From: Siphonodentalium dalli
Taxonomy: Eukaryota; Mollusca; Scaphopoda; Gadilida; Siphonodentaliidae
Length of the DNA: 64,000 nt
Reading direction: 5' to 3'
Assembly: GCA_032622095.1 (NCBI GenBank)
Contig: CP136063.1
Coordinates: 24,616,987 to 24,680,986 of the forward strand
Positions 61,032 through 64,000 of this stretch are shown in pieces. The notes under the pieces are model-generated. The model was not told the origin of the DNA. It ran no database searches and was given only the letters and a program-made list of their open reading frames with translations. Both the position numbers and the translations under genes were made by a program. Numbering within the stretch: position 1 is the stretch's first letter; every line of letters begins with the position of its first letter.

Positions 61032-61590
61032 CTGATGTGGTCAATGTCGTACCGTTTTATACAGATCGGCACTCGGAGTGCCTTTATGTATACAGATCGG
61101 CACTCCAGTCTCGCGTAATATCACGTGACACTTTAATGACGTAAAAGGAAATACAGTGAAATCTAGGTCATGCCATGATCCTCTACTAAGTCTAACGCCC
61201 GTAGAACGAGCATTAGCCTTAGTAGAGGTTCATGGCATGACCTAAGTGAAATCATGTTTCCCCTAGATCGGAAAGTGTTTGTTTTCGGTGCCAATTTAAA
61301 CTGATTTGATTGTATTTAAACTAAAAATAATTTAGATACATGTAGATGAATAGTACGTGTTGGTGGTAGTTGGTGGTTCACGAGAAGCGTTTCTCACTCA
61401 TGTTCTCGAAGGGAAAGGACAAGTTTGCTGTCGCCATTGATAGAAAATTATAGCAGGCGCAAGCAGATGAACATATTTTCAGCAGATGAACTCTCGCGGT
61501 ATGCGGGACTGGAGTGCCGATCTGTATACATATAGAAAGGCACTCCGAGTGCCGATCTGTATAAAAAGGTACGACATAGACCACATCAGC
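61032..61590. mobile_element. Element with inverted ends of about 85 bp, 560 bp long
   Basis: The left end (gctgatgtggtcaatgtcgt, ...atacagatcggcactcggag, ...cagatcggcactccagtct) matches the reverse complement of the right end (61503-61590). Each end contains the motif cagatcggcactc twice, the first as part of a small palindrome (ggcactcggagtgcc). Nested inside is a separate hairpin at 61164-61244. No transposase. Confidence 0.8.
61164..61244. repeat. Nested hairpin of about 27-bp arms
   Basis: Arms taggtcatgccatgatcctc and continuation tactaag are reverse-complemented at 61217-61244 as cttagtagaggttcatggca and tgaccta. Perfect but for one or two bases. Confidence 0.8.
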
Positions 61591-61599
61591 GGGAATGTG

Positions 61600-61700
61600 T
61601 CGATTCGGTCCCGCATCGATTCGGTCCCGCATCGATTCGGCCCTCTTTATTTCATTTCGGCTGAGTCGATTCGATCCCAGGTCGATTCGGTCGCAGGTAG
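61600..61700. repeat. Short direct repeats of tcgattcggtcccgca type
   Basis: The phrase gtcgattcggtcccgcatc is repeated in tandem at about 61599-61635, with diverged copies (gtcgattcgatcccag, gtcgattcggtcgcag) to 61697. About 17-bp period. No function recognised. Confidence 0.7.
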
Positions 61701-61799
61701 GTCAATTTGACCGTATTCGCTCTCCGGCTACGAGTACTACGTTCAAAATAGTTGTTTATTCAAAAGTATGTTTGCACCGGGTGCATCAAAATTAGTTAA

Positions 61800-62320
61800 A
61801 TTACGTTCAAGAAATCGATTGACAAATACCATTGTTACCCTATTACCCTATGTTCCTCTTGCAAAATAGCATCCAATAAATCGATACCCGCATCGGCCGC
61901 ATTTTAATATATATGCAATGTTTTCTGATTTCTTCTATTATAATACATGTGTATTTTCAAAATCTAAGTGCCAGTCAGGGGACAATATACTCTCTACATC
62001 ATAGAATACCAGGGGAATACACGCATGGTATTTTGAAATATAGGAATGCCAGGGAAACGGAACGAACGTCTCTATAGCTATGTGCGTTATATTATATAGG
62101 TGTACAGATATATGTTCTGTTTCCGGTTCTGACTTTTTCATTTATAATTTAAATTTAATGGCGGTGCCCATTGCTAATTTAAAATGAATAAATATTGTCT
62201 CGATTTTCAATTTTTTACATACCGCTTATAATCTTCGGTCACTGGACCATACCGGATGTTGATTCAGTGGCGTTTATACATGGTATTAGTAATTTGTTCT
62301 GCTTTGAGCCACCAATATAG
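61800..62320. other. Intergenic sequence without a recognised gene
   Basis: AT-rich, no structured repeat and no supported exon. The 67-codon minus-strand frame at 61938-62141 has no other support. Confidence 0.35.
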
Positions 62321-62470
62321 AGGATCTCACATGAGTTTCTATTTTATACGGAATTTATCAACCGAGTTCACTAAATTCGATTTGAGCCGAGGTTTACCGA
62401 CGCTCAAATAGAATTTAGAAGACGAGGTTGATAAATTACGTATAAAATAGGACGAGTGTGAGATACCTTT
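62321..62470. mobile_element. Fold-back MITE, about 45-bp arms
   Basis: The left arm aggatctcacatgagtttct, then attttatacggaatttatca, is matched in reverse complement at 62426-62470 (gttgataaattacgtataaa, then ataggacgagtgtgagatac, ctt). Inner aaattcgatttgagc / gctcaaatagaattt extends the stem. Confidence 0.8.
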
Positions 62471-62925
62471 TATCACATGATCAAATAAACCCGAAGCAAC
62501 GCGAAATATTCATCGAAAACAACAATCATAAAATATAGCGATCGCAAGTTATTTGAAGAACGCCGTGACGTCATTGCACGCGCTGATATTAAACGTGTCT
62601 ATTACCGATAATTATGAAACTGCTTTTATGGCCAAATTATGTGATAAAAATCATTCTGGAATCACTCTGCTGTGTTTGTGCATTATTACATTGGCTACGT
62701 TCTGTCATTATGTGATGTTTTGGTCTGTGCGGCAGTGGTCATGTCATATTATTCTTACAATTAACTTACATATACTCTGGTACAATACCATAATATGATT
62801 CTTAGAATCTTAGAAAAAAGTGCAAGCAGGTAAGATGTCACCCTAATAACAATCATAATTAGGAATTATAATAATATGATGCAATTCAGTGAGTCACTAA
62901 TATTTTAAATTATTCTTTCTTTCAG

Positions 62926-63100
62926 GAGCTACAATGAGCTTGCACGGGTTAGCATCAACCGAGTACCGGTATCTGCGAAAAAAACATCGGACGCAACATA
63001 CGGATGGTACAATCTTCTCAAGTTGATGTGTAATAACAGAAGTACCAGTACCGGTACTATGGAGTCTTTGCCCAGGGTGTGTTTGCACGAGTGTGACTGA
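62926..63100 (+). CDS. Possible terminal coding exon, C2-tail-like (tentative)
   Basis: After a strong acceptor (attctttctttcag|G) the frame with one leading base reads SYNELARVSINRVPVSAKKT, then SDATYGWYNLLKLMCNNRST, then STGTMESLPRVCLHECD and TGA. 'LARVSI......GWYNLL' resembles the final strand of C2 domains, but the likeness is short. The entry phase fits the two bases (CA) left by exon G, so it could be read as the next exon of the ADGRV1-like gene ending in a premature stop, or used up to an internal donor such as 63030 (gtaata). It could equally be the last exon of a gene beginning near 60657, though that needs middle exons I do not find. Confidence 0.35.
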
Positions 63101-63237
63101 AGAACAGATTCCTTGAATGGTTCAATGAAATCTGGTATCTACAATTATGGTCTATTACATGTGTACATGTAGCACCATCTCAAATATATTCTAGTGAATT
63201 ATGGACTGTTACGGTCTTGCAGGTGTCAGCTGGTTCC

Positions 63238-63243
63238 AATAAA
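63238..63243 (+). terminator. Poly(A) signal AATAAA
   Basis: A canonical AATAAA lies 138 bases after the stop of the 62926 exon. It is consistent with a short 3' UTR, but AATAAA is frequent in AT-rich DNA. Confidence 0.3.
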
Positions 63244-64000
63244 TCGAGAATGTTCAATAGGAACTTGCACAGAAATGCACTGAATATAATGTTACAAGAT
63301 TTGTGGAAAGTTAAGTGACTGAGATATTCTGATACACGAGACAGTTCAAAGCCTTGAATATAAGACTCGGCGACGACAACCAGCTTTCCTATAAGCATGC
63401 GATGGCAACTGATGTACTGTCTGATATATACAGTTGACAGTTGCAGGATGGTGGTGTTTAATTTAGTTGTTCAGTGATATTTCGGATGTTCTTTCAAATG
63501 AACTGTATTTTCGTGAACAAATACTGTTGCCAATACATTGGCTGATCAACCGGACATGGAAATTTCAGGATATGTATACTGTTATGGAGAAATGGATAGA
63601 GGAATATGTTGACTGTTGTGTCACTGTTTCATCAGTTTATCAGACCTGTTCATTAAATGTTATTTGTCTACATAATATTTACATTTTACTATTAAGCGAA
63701 AGATGTTGTCTTTGTATGTTTTTTTCAAAGAGTTTTCTATCCTGGAAACGTGCTAACCTACTAGTATATGTGATAACCGTCTGTGCATTTTATTTAATAG
63801 ATTGCATTGAAACTCTATAATTACTCAAACTACTGGTACATGTATATTAGCAGTGAAATTGGACTGCAGAAATTAGCATAGTTGCAGTTGAGCTAACTGT
63901 TCAGTCAGAAAGTTATCTCATAAGTTAATGAATTTTCAGGTTAGATAACTCATGAAATACATACAAAGACACTTTCAGCTTTACTGAGGTTGTATGAAAC
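63244..64000. other. AT-rich sequence to the window end
   Basis: A 117-codon plus-strand frame (63467-63820) is the longest ORF at this end. It is Cys/Ile/Leu-rich with no recognised family, preceded by no convincing promoter and with irregular codon use, so I do not call it a gene. No repeats or splice-bounded exons were identified. Confidence 0.35.

Noticed and set aside
63467-63820. 117-codon plus-strand frame near the end of the window
   Set aside because: Longest ORF there, but rich in Cys/Leu/Ile without motif and lacking a convincing start region; chance length in stop-poor sequence is plausible.

Overview
Metazoan nuclear DNA: short exons with GT-AG borders, AT-rich introns, TTAA-flanked MITEs, hAT remnants and many fold-back elements. 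Two repeat types (a 150-bp unit at 3843-4610 and a related degenerate unit at 57760-58110, both built around a 'gagttatggccc...ttcgac' core) look to me like repeats common in molluscs, so a bivalve or other lophotrochozoan is my best guess. That is recollection plus inference, not a database result. I see no rRNA, tRNA, CRISPR or prokaryotic features.

The left third (about 960-22855, + strand) carries one host gene in pieces. Seven exons (963-1108, 10731-10935, 12066-12169, 13483-13599, 14839-14946, 21282-21446, 22772-22855) plus an eighth probable exon (15093-15218) join in phase. They encode the end of one Calx-beta repeat, a further complete Calx-beta repeat and then a helical region, as expected just before or inside the GAIN part of the very large adhesion GPCR ADGRV1 (VLGR1). 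The first Calx-beta exons, the GPS and the seven-helix part are outside the window or not recognisable. The introns are full of mobile elements: two hAT elements with perfect 8-bp target duplications, piggyBac-type MITEs with TTAA flanks, an element with long near-identical inverted ends and gag-like coding remains (DIRS-like?), and several fold-back elements.

The middle half (22842-55691, almost 33 kb) is one uninterrupted tandem array of a 37-bp unit, close to 890 copies. It grows directly out of the last recognisable exon of the gene: the unit is the final 14 bases of that exon plus the start of its intron. Nearly every copy therefore keeps a 5' splice site, and because the exonic CAG follows a pyrimidine run, nearly every copy also has a 3' splice-site look-alike. 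The result is an intron made of hundreds of 11-nt pseudo-microexons. Variants form higher-order repeats of about 185 bp, 777 bp, 2.8 kb and 3.66 kb. No long ORF occurs in it on either strand.

The right part (55692-64000) starts with an ACGT/GACGTC-rich 121-bp array with a transposon-like terminus. That array is split by a 3.2-kb composite insertion bounded by two direct copies of a G/C-tailed MITE and a 6-bp target duplication. Beyond it is a slightly GC-richer stretch with a possible first coding exon (60657-60716), two more fold-back elements, and a possible terminal exon (62926-63100) with a poly(A) signal. Those last exons are tentative.
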